A stretch of 11,486 nt of DNA. It comes from Acetobacteraceae bacterium. Its GTDB lineage: Bacteria; Pseudomonadota; Alphaproteobacteria; Acetobacterales; Acetobacteraceae. Both the position numbers and the translations under genes were made by a program. Under the pieces are notes generated by a model, which was not told the origin of the DNA, searched no databases, and was given only the letters and a program-made list of their open reading frames with translations. The stretch covers positions 1 to 11,486 of the forward strand of contig CANFIE010000084.1 of assembly GCA_947446625.1 (NCBI GenBank), in the 5' to 3' direction. Position 1 is the first letter of the stretch. Every line of letters starts with the position of its first letter. Positions 1 through 7,357 of this stretch are shown piece by piece.

Positions 1-988
1 CCAGGCCACCCTGGGCGTCGGCGTCATTCGCGTTGAAGCGGACGGCGGCCTGGAACTCACGCTCGGCGTCGCGCAGGCGGTTGGCCTGCAGTTGCTCAAA
101 GCCGCGAACCCGGGCCATGGACCCTTCGTCGCCGGTGCCGGCAGGCGGGTTGCGGGATTCCTCCAGCTTCGCGGCCACGGCGGTGTCATTCGGGAAGCGC
201 TGCAGGAAGGCTTCCAGCTCCGGCACGCCGGCGCGGGTGGAACCCTGCCACAGCAATGCCTGCCGCCAGGCGGAGATGGAGGTATTCGCCACTTCCGGAA
301 TGGCGGAGAGTTGGCGCAGGCGGGTAATGCCGTCGCCACGGGTGCCGTCGCGGTAGGTCAGCGTCTGGGCGTAGGCCAGTTGCACCCGGTAGTCATTCGG
401 GGCGCGCTGGGCCAGGCGGGCCAGGCCGTCGCGGGCATCGCCATAGCCTTGCTCGGTGCCGGCCAGGGTCTGGTAGTATTCCAGGGCGAATTGGTCGGGC
501 GGCTGGGCGCCGCGGAACAGCTCTCGGTAGCGGGCGGCGGCGTCATTCGCGCGGCCGGCCTGGGCCAGCCGGCGGGCATCCGCCAGGGCGCCCTGGTCCA
601 CCGTGCTGGCGCGCACGTTGATGTCGATTTCGCTCAGGCGCTGGTCATTCGGCGCCACCTGGCGCAGCCGGGCCAGGAAGGATTCTGCGCCACTGCGATT
701 GCCGAGCTGGGCCTGCGCCTGGGCGGCGCCACCAAGCGCCTCCACATTGCGCGGGTCCACCACCAGCACGCGTTCCAGCGTGCGCAGCACCAGCTCGGGC
801 CGGTTTTGCAGGCGCCAGTAATTGGCCTGTTCCAGCAGGGCGCCAACGGCGCCGTCCTGGGCGGGAGCAGCGGCGGGGGCCGCTGCGGGGGCCGCCGCAG
901 GGGTGGCCGCGGGGGCCTGGGCCAGGGCGGGTCCCATTGGCAGGGCGACGAAGGCCGCCGCTGCCATAAGCCGGTTACGTCGGGTCAT
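1..988 (-). CDS. bcsC: Cellulose synthase export protein BcsC, N-terminal part (cut by window edge)
   Basis: This is the N-terminal 329 codons of the periplasmic TPR and outer-membrane export subunit of cellulose synthase; the frame stays open to the left edge, so the rest of the TPRs and the beta-barrel lie outside. Residues 1-25 form a Sec signal peptide (basic start MTRRNR, hydrophobic core, likely cleavage after PALA), followed by an Ala/Pro-rich spacer at about 26-40. TPR-like helix pairs follow from about residue 43. The stretch AYAQTLTYRDGTRGDGI near 205-221 and the WRQALLW motif after it are typical of BcsC. Five Asn-Asp pairs (residues 114, 148, 198, 267, 321) mark repeat ends. The ATG at 988-986 overlaps the bcsAB stop by one base (TGATG) and has a Shine-Dalgarno AGAGGAG six bases upstream, so this start is secure. 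The gene is the last visible member of the cellulose operon. Family BcsC proteins usually exceed 1100 residues, so about a quarter is seen here. Confidence 0.93.
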   Translation of the reverse strand, partial: MTRRNRLMAAAAFVALPMGPALAQAPAATPAAAPAAAPAAAPAQDGAVGALLEQANYWRLQNRPELVLRTLERVLVVDPRNVEALGGAAQAQAQLGNRSGAESFLARLRQVAPNDQRLSEIDINVRASTVDQGALADARRLAQAGRANDAAARYRELFRGAQPPDQFALEYYQTLAGTEQGYGDARDGLARLAQRAPNDYRVQLAYAQTLTYRDGTRGDGITRLRQLSAIPEVANTSISAWRQALLWQGSTRAGVPELEAFLQRFPNDTAVAAKLEESRNPPAGTGDEGSMARVRGFEQLQANRLRDAEREFQAAVRFNANDADAQGGL

Positions 989-3900
989 CAGTGGCTCCTC
1001 TCGCGGAGGCGGAGAGCGGCGCGGCGACGAAGAACCCAGTAAAGGGGCGCCGCGACGAGGATGAGGCCAAAGGCAAGCACGACCAGCACCAACATGGGCT
1101 GATTTGCCAGCCAGTATTGTGGCCAGAGCCAGGGCGGCAGCATGCCATGGGTATAGGTGCTGCCGATTTTGTAGCTCTGCACCCGGCCGCCGCTGAGCAG
1201 GGCGAGGTCGCCCTGGATGCGGGCGATCTGCTCGGGGTCGCGCAGCGCGGCGACGATGGCTTCCATGCCCGCCGGGGTAGAGCCGGTGAGTGCCACCACC
1301 GAGCGGCCCGCGCGCAGCGGCGATTCGAAGGCGATCAGCGCGCCAAGGCCTTCGCCCGGGGCGGCGAGCTGGGCCGAGGCCTGCTCGCGGTCCGAACGAC
1401 GGTCCGGCGGGCCGAAGACGTAGCGGATATTCTCCAGCGCATCCGGCAGGGCGACCGAGAGGCGGTTGCCTTCAACCGCGATCGGGCTGTCACGCAGAAG
1501 CTGCTGCAAGGCCTGCTGGCGACCCAGCGCGCCCACCACAATGAGATTGCGGTCGGCGACGTCGTTCAGGTTGCTGCTGCGCACCACGGTAAGGCCGGTG
1601 GCCGGGTAGCCCACCACCGCCGACATCCGGCCGATGAGGCCGAGGAAGGCGGAGAGTTCCACCGCGCTCGGCCGGTCGGGCAGCACGGCGGCGGTCTCGG
1701 CCTGGTCAGCCTGGATGGTGAAGGGGAAGCCGCTGCTGGCGAAGTGCGCCAGGTTGGGCAGCGTGGTGAAGCGGTGCGCGCTGCTCAGGTCGATCGTGCT
1801 GTCGGGGTCGATCGAGGCGCGGATATCGCCGGGCACCTGGGCACAATCGCCGCGCGAGAGCGGGCGCATGTCGAAGCGCAACTGCAGTTCATTCTGGCCG
1901 AACACCATCCAGGGCGGCAGGCCGACGCGGCCATCCGAACGGTCGGTGCGGCCGGCCTGACGGCTGAACCATGACCAGGGCCAGCTGCCTTCCGCCATGC
2001 GCAGCGGGAAGCTGCGGAGGTAGACGTCGTTCAGCGCGACGTCGAGGCGCGAAGAGGCGACGTCGACCACCGGCCCCGGCGGGGCACGGAAGCGGATATC
2101 AGCCTCGAACGGGCGGTTGCGCCAGGTGTACAGATCCGGCGCGGTGCGGAAGGGAATGGCGACGGGGCCGGGCGAGTAGCCATAGGCCTGCAACTCGGTG
2201 GGGTCGAGCAACTCGCCAAGCTTGACCGGGCGGTCGGCCCGCAGCCAGCGCGGCGCGTCATACGGTTGCCGGCGCGGCAGGCTGGGGGTTTGCACCACGG
2301 CGAGTTCACCGGACAGCGCTTCCCGCCCCACCGCCAGCGCGGTGGCGGCGGTGGCGGCTTCACCACCCGAGCGGCCGCCGACGACGAGGAAGAGGCCGTG
2401 CGGGTCGTTGGGGTTGGGCACCAGCGCCAGCGTCGGGCCGTCAAAGCGCGGCAGGGTGACGCCAGGCACCGAATCAACACCGGTGGCGATGATGACGGCG
2501 TTGCCGCGGTCTGGCGGCGAGGCGGTGACCGGGAAGCTGGCACCGCGATAATCGGCCTGCACGGCAAACCACGAGGCCGAGATGGCGGCGGCGCGGATGG
2601 CGTCATTGCCGGCGCCATCGGCGACGACGAAGGGCAGGTTGAGGGTTTCACGCAGCAGGCGCAGGTCGAAGAACGGCTCTGGCAGGCGGGCCAGGTCGCG
2701 CGTCAGCGGCAGGCGTTCCAGCGTGAGATGCAGGGTCGACTGGTCGGAGATGGTGGACCAGAGCAGGCCGGAGAGGCCGTCATTGCATTCCACGGCGAAG
2801 CGGCCGGAGAAGCGGAAGTTGAGGCGGTTATTGTCGGCGAAGTAGACCGGGTTAACCGGAAACTCCACCGGCCCGAAGCTGGGGCGCGAGCGGTCTGGCG
2901 TGATGGCGCCGACGAACTGCTCATTCAGCGTCACCGCGATCTGGCTCAACTCGGGGATCAGCGCCGGCGAGGTGGCGCCTTGCAGCACGAGGCGAGCGGA
3001 GGTGACGACTTCATCGCCGCGCACGCCGAACAACACGCCCTGCAAATCCGAGTTGCCACGCAACTGCATGGGGGCGCGCAGGCCAAGCTGACGCAGCGTT
3101 TGTGAAATGCGGCGGGCGCCGGGACCAGGCTCGGCGGCCGGCATGAAGCCACCGCCCAGCACCGGGGCCGCAGCGGGAGCGGGGGCTGCCGCCACCGGCG
3201 GCACCACCGGTGCGGGGGCCGGCGCCGGTGCAGGGGCCGCCGGGGCGGCCTGCTGGCGTTGCGCCAGGGCCGGCGTGGCGCCAAGGCCGAGCGCCATCAG
3301 CGCGATGGAAAGACGACGACCGCGACCCATGCCGGCGCGACTTGCCGCCATCCGGGCCGGGCTGGGCGTGGCCGCATTACCGCCCGGGCCACCGCTGCCA
3401 TCCTGGCGACCGCCAAGAGTGAACTGGGAACCACCGCGGAACAGACCACCGATGCTCACTGCAACCTCCTTCAGCGAACGCAACGGACGGTCGGTGCGAT
3501 TGTCGTCCCAACCAACCCAGGCGTCGGCGCGGCCCAGAACAGCCCGCACGATGTGACCTTCGTCACGCAAATCCTGCGGTGCGAAACGCACCTGCAGGCG
3601 ATTTTCCTGCCAGCGGAGGACTTCTGCCGGCAACTCCACCTGGCTCTGGCCCATGGTGAGTTCCAGTGTAATCATTTGGCCAATCTCGTGGCCTTGTGGG
3701 CGGACCATGGCAACGGCGGCGCCACCCAGCGAAAGGTCAAGCGTTTCGCCGAATACTTCACTGCCATCGGGCAGCCGCACCATGGCCGGCACATTGGCGG
3801 CAATACGGGCGCGTTCACGCACCTGCCGGCGTTCGCGGCCCACGGCCAGCCCGGCCAGCACGGTGAGCAGGCAGAGCGTGGCCCAGACCAGGTTCAGCGC

Positions 3901-5523
3901 GTAGGCCTGGAATTCCAGGCTGCTTGGCGGGTTGGCGGCAAGGCCGTAAATGCCCGAGAGCAGGCCGATCACCAGGAACACCGCCAGCACCATGTTGGGG
4001 CCGACGGCGCGAAGGTCGAAGTAGCCTTCTTCCAGCGTGCCGCCCTTGTCGGTCACGTTGAAGCGGCCGCGGCGCGGGTCGAGCAATGTCGCTAGGGTGA
4101 CAGGCAGCAGGTACACCGCCAGCACCGCCTCATAAATCTCAGACCAGAAGCTGTGGCGCACGCTGCCCTGGATGCGGCTGGCGGTGACCACCGAGTGCAC
4201 GATGTGCGGACCGGCATAGGCCACGATGCTGAGCGGCGAGGCCGCGATGATCGTCTCGCCCAACAGCAGGTAGGCCAGCGGCGAGGTGAGGAACACGAAG
4301 CGCGGCAGCGGGAACAGGAAGCCGAACATCGAGACGAAGTAGCAAAGCCGCTGCGGCCAGGTGAGGCCGGAGGCGGTAAGCGGGTTTTCCAGTCGCAGGA
4401 TCTGCACCATGCCACGCGCCCAGCGCATGCGCTGGCCGATATGGAGCATCAGGCGTTCGGTCGCCAGGCCGGCGGCCAGCGGCACCTTCAGGTAGGCGGT
4501 GCGCCAGCCATTGCGCTGCATGCGCAGCGAGGCATGGCAGTCTTCCGTTACCGTCTCGGTCGGCACGCCGCCAATCTCTTCCAGTGCCACGCGCCGAATG
4601 ACGGCGCACGAGCCGCAGAAGAAGGTACCGCCCCAGAAGTCGTTGCCCTGCTGGATCAGGCCGTAGAACAGCAGGCCCTCATTCGGGGTGCGCTCCCCGG
4701 TCTGCAGGTTACGCTCGAAGGGATCGGGCGAGTAGAAGTGGTGCGGGGTCTGCACCATGCACAGGTCGCGGTCGCGCAGCATCCAGCCCAGGGTGAGCTG
4801 GAGGAAGGCGCGGGTGGTAACGTGGTCGCAGTCGAAGATGACGACGTATTCGCCGTCGGTCTGCTTCAGCGCGTGGTTGATGTTACCCGCCTTGGCGCCC
4901 TTGTTGTCGGGCCGGATGATGTAGCCACAGCCGATTTCATCGGCAAACTGGCGGAACTCGTCGCGCCGGCCGTCATCCAGGATGTAGACATTCATCTTGT
5001 GCTGCGGCCAGTCGAGCCCCAGCGCGGCGAAGACCGTTGGCTTCACGATCTCCAGCGATTCATTGTAGGTCGGGATGAAGACGTCGACCACCGGCCAGTC
5101 CTCAGGGTCGGCGGGCAGCGGCACCGGCTTGCGGTCCAGCGGCCAGACCGACTGGAAGTAGGACAGCACCAGCGCGACCACGGCGTAGATCTCGGCCAGC
5201 AGCAGGCCGGTGCCGAGGAAGGTCTGCCAGAAGCCGGTGTAGTCCAGCGTGTCGGTCACGCGCCAATAGACGTAGCGAATGGACACGACGCAGGAGAGCA
5301 CCGAAAGCGCGATGGTGACGGTGCGGCCCTGGAAGCGGTTGGCAATGAGGAACATCACCAGCCCACCAAGCGCCATCCAGGCCTGCTGGCCAGGCTCCAA
5401 AGGCACCACGATGACCGAGGCGACGATGATGAGGCCAAGGATGACGGCGATGGTGCCGCCGATCCGGCTGCTCATGAAGGGCAGGCGAGCCAGACGCTCG
5501 CGGGAGTGGATCACGCTGCTCAT
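988..5523 (-). CDS. bcsAB: Fused cellulose synthase BcsAB (UDP-glucose glycosyltransferase, c-di-GMP regulated, plus BcsB)
   Basis: This 1511-residue protein makes beta-1,4-glucan from UDP-glucose at the inner membrane and hands it to the periplasm. The BcsA half has four membrane segments (about 22-122), then a family 2 glycosyltransferase with DDG (183-185), DCD (231-233), FFCGS (301-305), TED (326-328) and QRMRW (364-368), further membrane segments (about 392-560), the gating-loop motif FNVTDKGG (488-495), and a PilZ domain with RRQVR (565-569) and DLSLGG (596-601), the c-di-GMP binding signature. A Gly-rich linker (about 697-735) leads to a signal-peptide-like hydrophobic stretch (736-754, ending PALA), a Pro/Ala-rich spacer (760-787), then BcsB carbohydrate-binding and flavodoxin-like regions (for example 898-933) and a C-terminal membrane anchor (about 1476-1498). 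The start chosen is the ATG overlapping the bcsQ stop as ATGA; an upstream in-frame extension of 54 codons lies inside bcsQ and is Arg/Pro-rich with no family resemblance. The length is close to the roughly 1550 residues of Komagataeibacter AcsAB. Confidence 0.96.
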   Translation of the reverse strand: MSSVIHSRERLARLPFMSSRIGGTIAVILGLIIVASVIVVPLEPGQQAWMALGGLVMFLIANRFQGRTVTIALSVLSCVVSIRYVYWRVTDTLDYTGFWQTFLGTGLLLAEIYAVVALVLSYFQSVWPLDRKPVPLPADPEDWPVVDVFIPTYNESLEIVKPTVFAALGLDWPQHKMNVYILDDGRRDEFRQFADEIGCGYIIRPDNKGAKAGNINHALKQTDGEYVVIFDCDHVTTRAFLQLTLGWMLRDRDLCMVQTPHHFYSPDPFERNLQTGERTPNEGLLFYGLIQQGNDFWGGTFFCGSCAVIRRVALEEIGGVPTETVTEDCHASLRMQRNGWRTAYLKVPLAAGLATERLMLHIGQRMRWARGMVQILRLENPLTASGLTWPQRLCYFVSMFGFLFPLPRFVFLTSPLAYLLLGETIIAASPLSIVAYAGPHIVHSVVTASRIQGSVRHSFWSEIYEAVLAVYLLPVTLATLLDPRRGRFNVTDKGGTLEEGYFDLRAVGPNMVLAVFLVIGLLSGIYGLAANPPSSLEFQAYALNLVWATLCLLTVLAGLAVGRERRQVRERARIAANVPAMVRLPDGSEVFGETLDLSLGGAAVAMVRPQGHEIGQMITLELTMGQSQVELPAEVLRWQENRLQVRFAPQDLRDEGHIVRAVLGRADAWVGWDDNRTDRPLRSLKEVAVSIGGLFRGGSQFTLGGRQDGSGGPGGNAATPSPARMAASRAGMGRGRRLSIALMALGLGATPALAQRQQAAPAAPAPAPAPAPVVPPVAAAPAPAAAPVLGGGFMPAAEPGPGARRISQTLRQLGLRAPMQLRGNSDLQGVLFGVRGDEVVTSARLVLQGATSPALIPELSQIAVTLNEQFVGAITPDRSRPSFGPVEFPVNPVYFADNNRLNFRFSGRFAVECNDGLSGLLWSTISDQSTLHLTLERLPLTRDLARLPEPFFDLRLLRETLNLPFVVADGAGNDAIRAAAISASWFAVQADYRGASFPVTASPPDRGNAVIIATGVDSVPGVTLPRFDGPTLALVPNPNDPHGLFLVVGGRSGGEAATAATALAVGREALSGELAVVQTPSLPRRQPYDAPRWLRADRPVKLGELLDPTELQAYGYSPGPVAIPFRTAPDLYTWRNRPFEADIRFRAPPGPVVDVASSRLDVALNDVYLRSFPLRMAEGSWPWSWFSRQAGRTDRSDGRVGLPPWMVFGQNELQLRFDMRPLSRGDCAQVPGDIRASIDPDSTIDLSSAHRFTTLPNLAHFASSGFPFTIQADQAETAAVLPDRPSAVELSAFLGLIGRMSAVVGYPATGLTVVRSSNLNDVADRNLIVVGALGRQQALQQLLRDSPIAVEGNRLSVALPDALENIRYVFGPPDRRSDREQASAQLAAPGEGLGALIAFESPLRAGRSVVALTGSTPAGMEAIVAALRDPEQIARIQGDLALLSGGRVQSYKIGSTYTHGMLPPWLWPQYWLANQPMLVLVVLAFGLILVAAPLYWVLRRRAALRLRERSH

Positions 5524-6320
5524 CGGGCGCCCCACCCGGCTTGGAAGGGTTCGGGCGAGGTTGGCAATGCGGCCTGAATGCCGCGGGCAATCTCGCGCAG
5601 GTCCTCGGCGGCACGGCTTTGCGGCGCAAGGTCCAGCACCAGGCGCTGGCAGGCCAGGGCCTCGGCCACGTTCTCGTCGCGGCAAACCGCGCCAAGCAGC
5701 CGCGGCCCCAGGTGCCGGGCCAGGGTTTCGGCTGAGGCGCGGGACAGCCGGGCGGCGGGGTCCACCTGGTTCAGCACAACGCGCAGGCGCCCGGCGAACA
5801 GTGCCGCCATGGTGCCCGCCCCCAGGAAGCGGCCGGTATCAATCTCGGGCACCAGCGCGGCGCTGGTGGCATCGGCCAGCAGCACGGCGCACACCAGGCT
5901 GGCCATGGGCGCCAGCAGGTTCAGCGCATGGCTCGGACCCGGGGGGGTATCGGCCACCACCAGCAGGCCAGGGTCGCTGAGGATGGCGCGCATCGGCGCG
6001 GTCAGCAGTTCGGGGTCGCGCTCCAGCGCGCTGGACAGCCCCAAGGCGCCGCGGATGTCGATGGCGCCATGCGGCAGTAGCATCACGCCCGAGGCGGTCT
6101 GGCGGGTCAGCGCACGCCAGTCTGGGCGCTTGGGCAACTCACTCAAAAAGCCGGCGCCATCGTTCAAGGGCACGCCGAAGTGCAGCCGCAGCGTGTTCTG
6201 CGGGTCAAAGTCCATCACCAGCACACGGCGGCCGTCTCGACGCAGCGCATCCGCGATATTGGCCGCGAGCGTGGTCTTCCCGACGCCCCCTTTGGGAGAG
6301 GCGAAACAGATCAGGGGCAT
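5520..6320 (-). CDS. bcsQ: Cellulose biosynthesis protein BcsQ (MinD/ParA-type ATPase)
   Basis: This 266-residue cytoplasmic P-loop ATPase belongs to the MinD/ParA (SIMIBI) class. The deviant Walker A motif KGGVGKTT is at residues 10-17 with its signature lysine (K10), the switch I-like MDFDPQN at 36-42 and the Walker B-like VVADTPPG at 121-128. In enterobacteria BcsQ is needed for cellulose secretion and has been linked to placing the synthase at a cell pole; the same role here is inference. The length fits the family (about 240-270 residues). The start is supported by a strong Shine-Dalgarno GGAGGT at 6331-6326, five bases before the ATG. The stop TGA overlaps the bcsAB ATG (ATGA), which suggests translational coupling to the synthase, and the proline-rich gene ends 17 bases upstream. 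A chromosome-partitioning ParA is the main alternative, but no parB or origin is visible and the position in the cellulose operon argues for BcsQ. Confidence 0.9.
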   Translation of the reverse strand: MPLICFASPKGGVGKTTLAANIADALRRDGRRVLVMDFDPQNTLRLHFGVPLNDGAGFLSELPKRPDWRALTRQTASGVMLLPHGAIDIRGALGLSSALERDPELLTAPMRAILSDPGLLVVADTPPGPSHALNLLAPMASLVCAVLLADATSAALVPEIDTGRFLGAGTMAALFAGRLRVVLNQVDPAARLSRASAETLARHLGPRLLGAVCRDENVAEALACQRLVLDLAPQSRAAEDLREIARGIQAALPTSPEPFQAGWGAR

Positions 6321-6337
6321 GGGCGACCTCCGGCAGG

Positions 6338-7273
6338 CTACCGAGACCCGGGCGCGCGAACGGCGGCCCGGAACGCGTCAAAGGGGGAAGACGGTGCCGG
6401 GGCGCCGACCGCGACAAGGCGCAGCACCTCCGACAACGGAATGGTGACCGCCATTGCGGGGAGCAACGAAGCCGGGCGCAGCGCGGTGCCGGGATTGCCC
6501 CAACCAGCGCCGGGGGCCTGGGGGGCAGCCATTTGGCCGCCACCGGCCAGCAGACTGGCATAGGTGCCGCTGGGCGCGTGCGCGGGGGGCGGGCTGTAGG
6601 GATGGGCGGCGGGCGCCGGCACGGCGGTGGCCAGTGAGGGGCCGAGATCGGCCTGGCGACCCAGCGATTCGAGCAGGCTGTAGGCTGGCCCGCCCGAGGT
6701 GGCGACCGGCGCCGGCGGCGGCGCCACAGGCGGCGGCGGGGCAGGCTGGGGCGCGAAGTAGCTGGGCGCCGGCGGTGGCGGCGGAGCAGGCGGCGGGGGC
6801 GAGAAGACGATGGGCGCCGCTGCGGGGGCCGGGGCGGGGGGCGGCACCGGGGCGGCCACGGGCGGTGCCAGCACCACGGTGAACAGGGGCGAGGCCGGCT
6901 GCGGTTGTGCCATGACAGGGGCGGGAGCGGGCTCGGGAGCGGCGAACACAACGGGGGCAGGCGCCGGGGCGGGCGGCGGCGGGGCGGCATAGACCACCGG
7001 AGCCGGGGGCGCAGGGGGCGGAGGAGGCGGCGGGGGCGGGGGTGCCAGCACCGGCTCGATTCGCACGGGCTCGGGAATCGCCTCTGGCGCGATTTCGGCA
7101 GGGCGGATGCTAACCGTGGGGTCCTGCGTCTCATCATAGGCAGGGTAGAATTTGTCAGCCGCGTTCGCGTCCACGCGCGGGGCGCGAACGGGTTCGTTGC
7201 TGAAGCTGCGGTACCGCAGCCCAGGCGCCTTCAGCGCCGCTGTCACCCTGGCGACGTCGGAATCCTGCGCCAT
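6338..7273 (-). CDS. Proline-rich cellulose-biosynthesis accessory protein (BcsH/CcpAx- or BcsP-like)
   Basis: This 311-residue protein is largely Pro and Ala between about residues 73 and 190, including ten prolines in a row at 78-87. It has no signal peptide or membrane segment, so it is probably cytoplasmic. Outside the low-complexity core there are short islands that look functional: an N-terminal segment (about 6-25, DVARVTAALKAPGLRYRSF) resembling the YRxF-containing start of CcpAx/BcsH and BcsP; AYSLLESLGRQ at 197-207; TYASLLAG at 237-244; and a C-terminal helix-like IPLSEVLRLVAVG at 278-290 followed by SPFDAFRAAVRA (296-307). In Komagataeibacter the proline-rich CcpAx lies between the endoglucanase and bcsAB genes and works with BcsD in ordering the synthase row; the size and position match here. 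The assignment rests on gene order, composition and remembered motif resemblance, not on an alignment. The ATG at 7273 has only a weak upstream purine run (AGGGGGA) spaced about ten bases away. Confidence 0.75.
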   Translation of the reverse strand: MAQDSDVARVTAALKAPGLRYRSFSNEPVRAPRVDANAADKFYPAYDETQDPTVSIRPAEIAPEAIPEPVRIEPVLAPPPPPPPPPPAPPAPVVYAAPPPPAPAPAPVVFAAPEPAPAPVMAQPQPASPLFTVVLAPPVAAPVPPPAPAPAAAPIVFSPPPPAPPPPPAPSYFAPQPAPPPPVAPPPAPVATSGGPAYSLLESLGRQADLGPSLATAVPAPAAHPYSPPPAHAPSGTYASLLAGGGQMAAPQAPGAGWGNPGTALRPASLLPAMAVTIPLSEVLRLVAVGAPAPSSPFDAFRAAVRAPGSR

Positions 7274-7357
7274 CTGTAATCAGTCCCCCTGTATGCGAGC
7301 AACATTGCCCCGGCAGCGCAAACAACGGAACAGCTTTTCGGGAAACCGTCCCACCAT
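7274..7357 (-). other. Intergenic gap between bcsZ and the proline-rich gene
   Basis: This 84-base gap is the largest inside the cellulose cluster. I see no convincing promoter, terminator hairpin or small gene in it. The purine run before the proline-rich start codon (AGGGGGA, near 7285-7291) is the only likely functional element. The two flanking genes could share a transcript, but an internal promoter cannot be ruled out by eye. Confidence 0.4.

Noticed and set aside
92..1042. A 316-codon plus-strand frame at the left edge
   Set aside because: It lies opposite bcsC, which has a signal peptide, a ribosome binding site, TPRs and BcsC-specific motifs. The plus-strand product is Gly/Gln/His-rich antisense reading.
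4153..5577. A 474-codon plus-strand frame opposite the BcsA half
   Set aside because: It is the antisense shadow of glycosyltransferase codons; the translation is low complexity, rich in His, Asp and Arg, with no motif.
5524..5685. N-terminal extension of BcsAB by 54 residues
   Set aside because: The extension lies wholly within bcsQ, is Arg/Pro-rich, and does not resemble a synthase start. The ATG overlapping the bcsQ stop fits operon spacing and begins just before the first membrane segment.
6780..7060. GC-rich repetitive tract as a possible tandem repeat or CRISPR-like array
   Set aside because: It has no fixed repeat unit or spacer pattern; the repetition comes from in-frame Pro and Ala codons of the proline-rich protein.
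6205..7137. A 310-codon minus-strand frame overlapping the proline-rich gene and the start of bcsQ
   Set aside because: It is a frame-shifted reading of the Pro/Ala codons, giving an Arg/Pro-rich sequence, and it runs into the secure bcsQ start.
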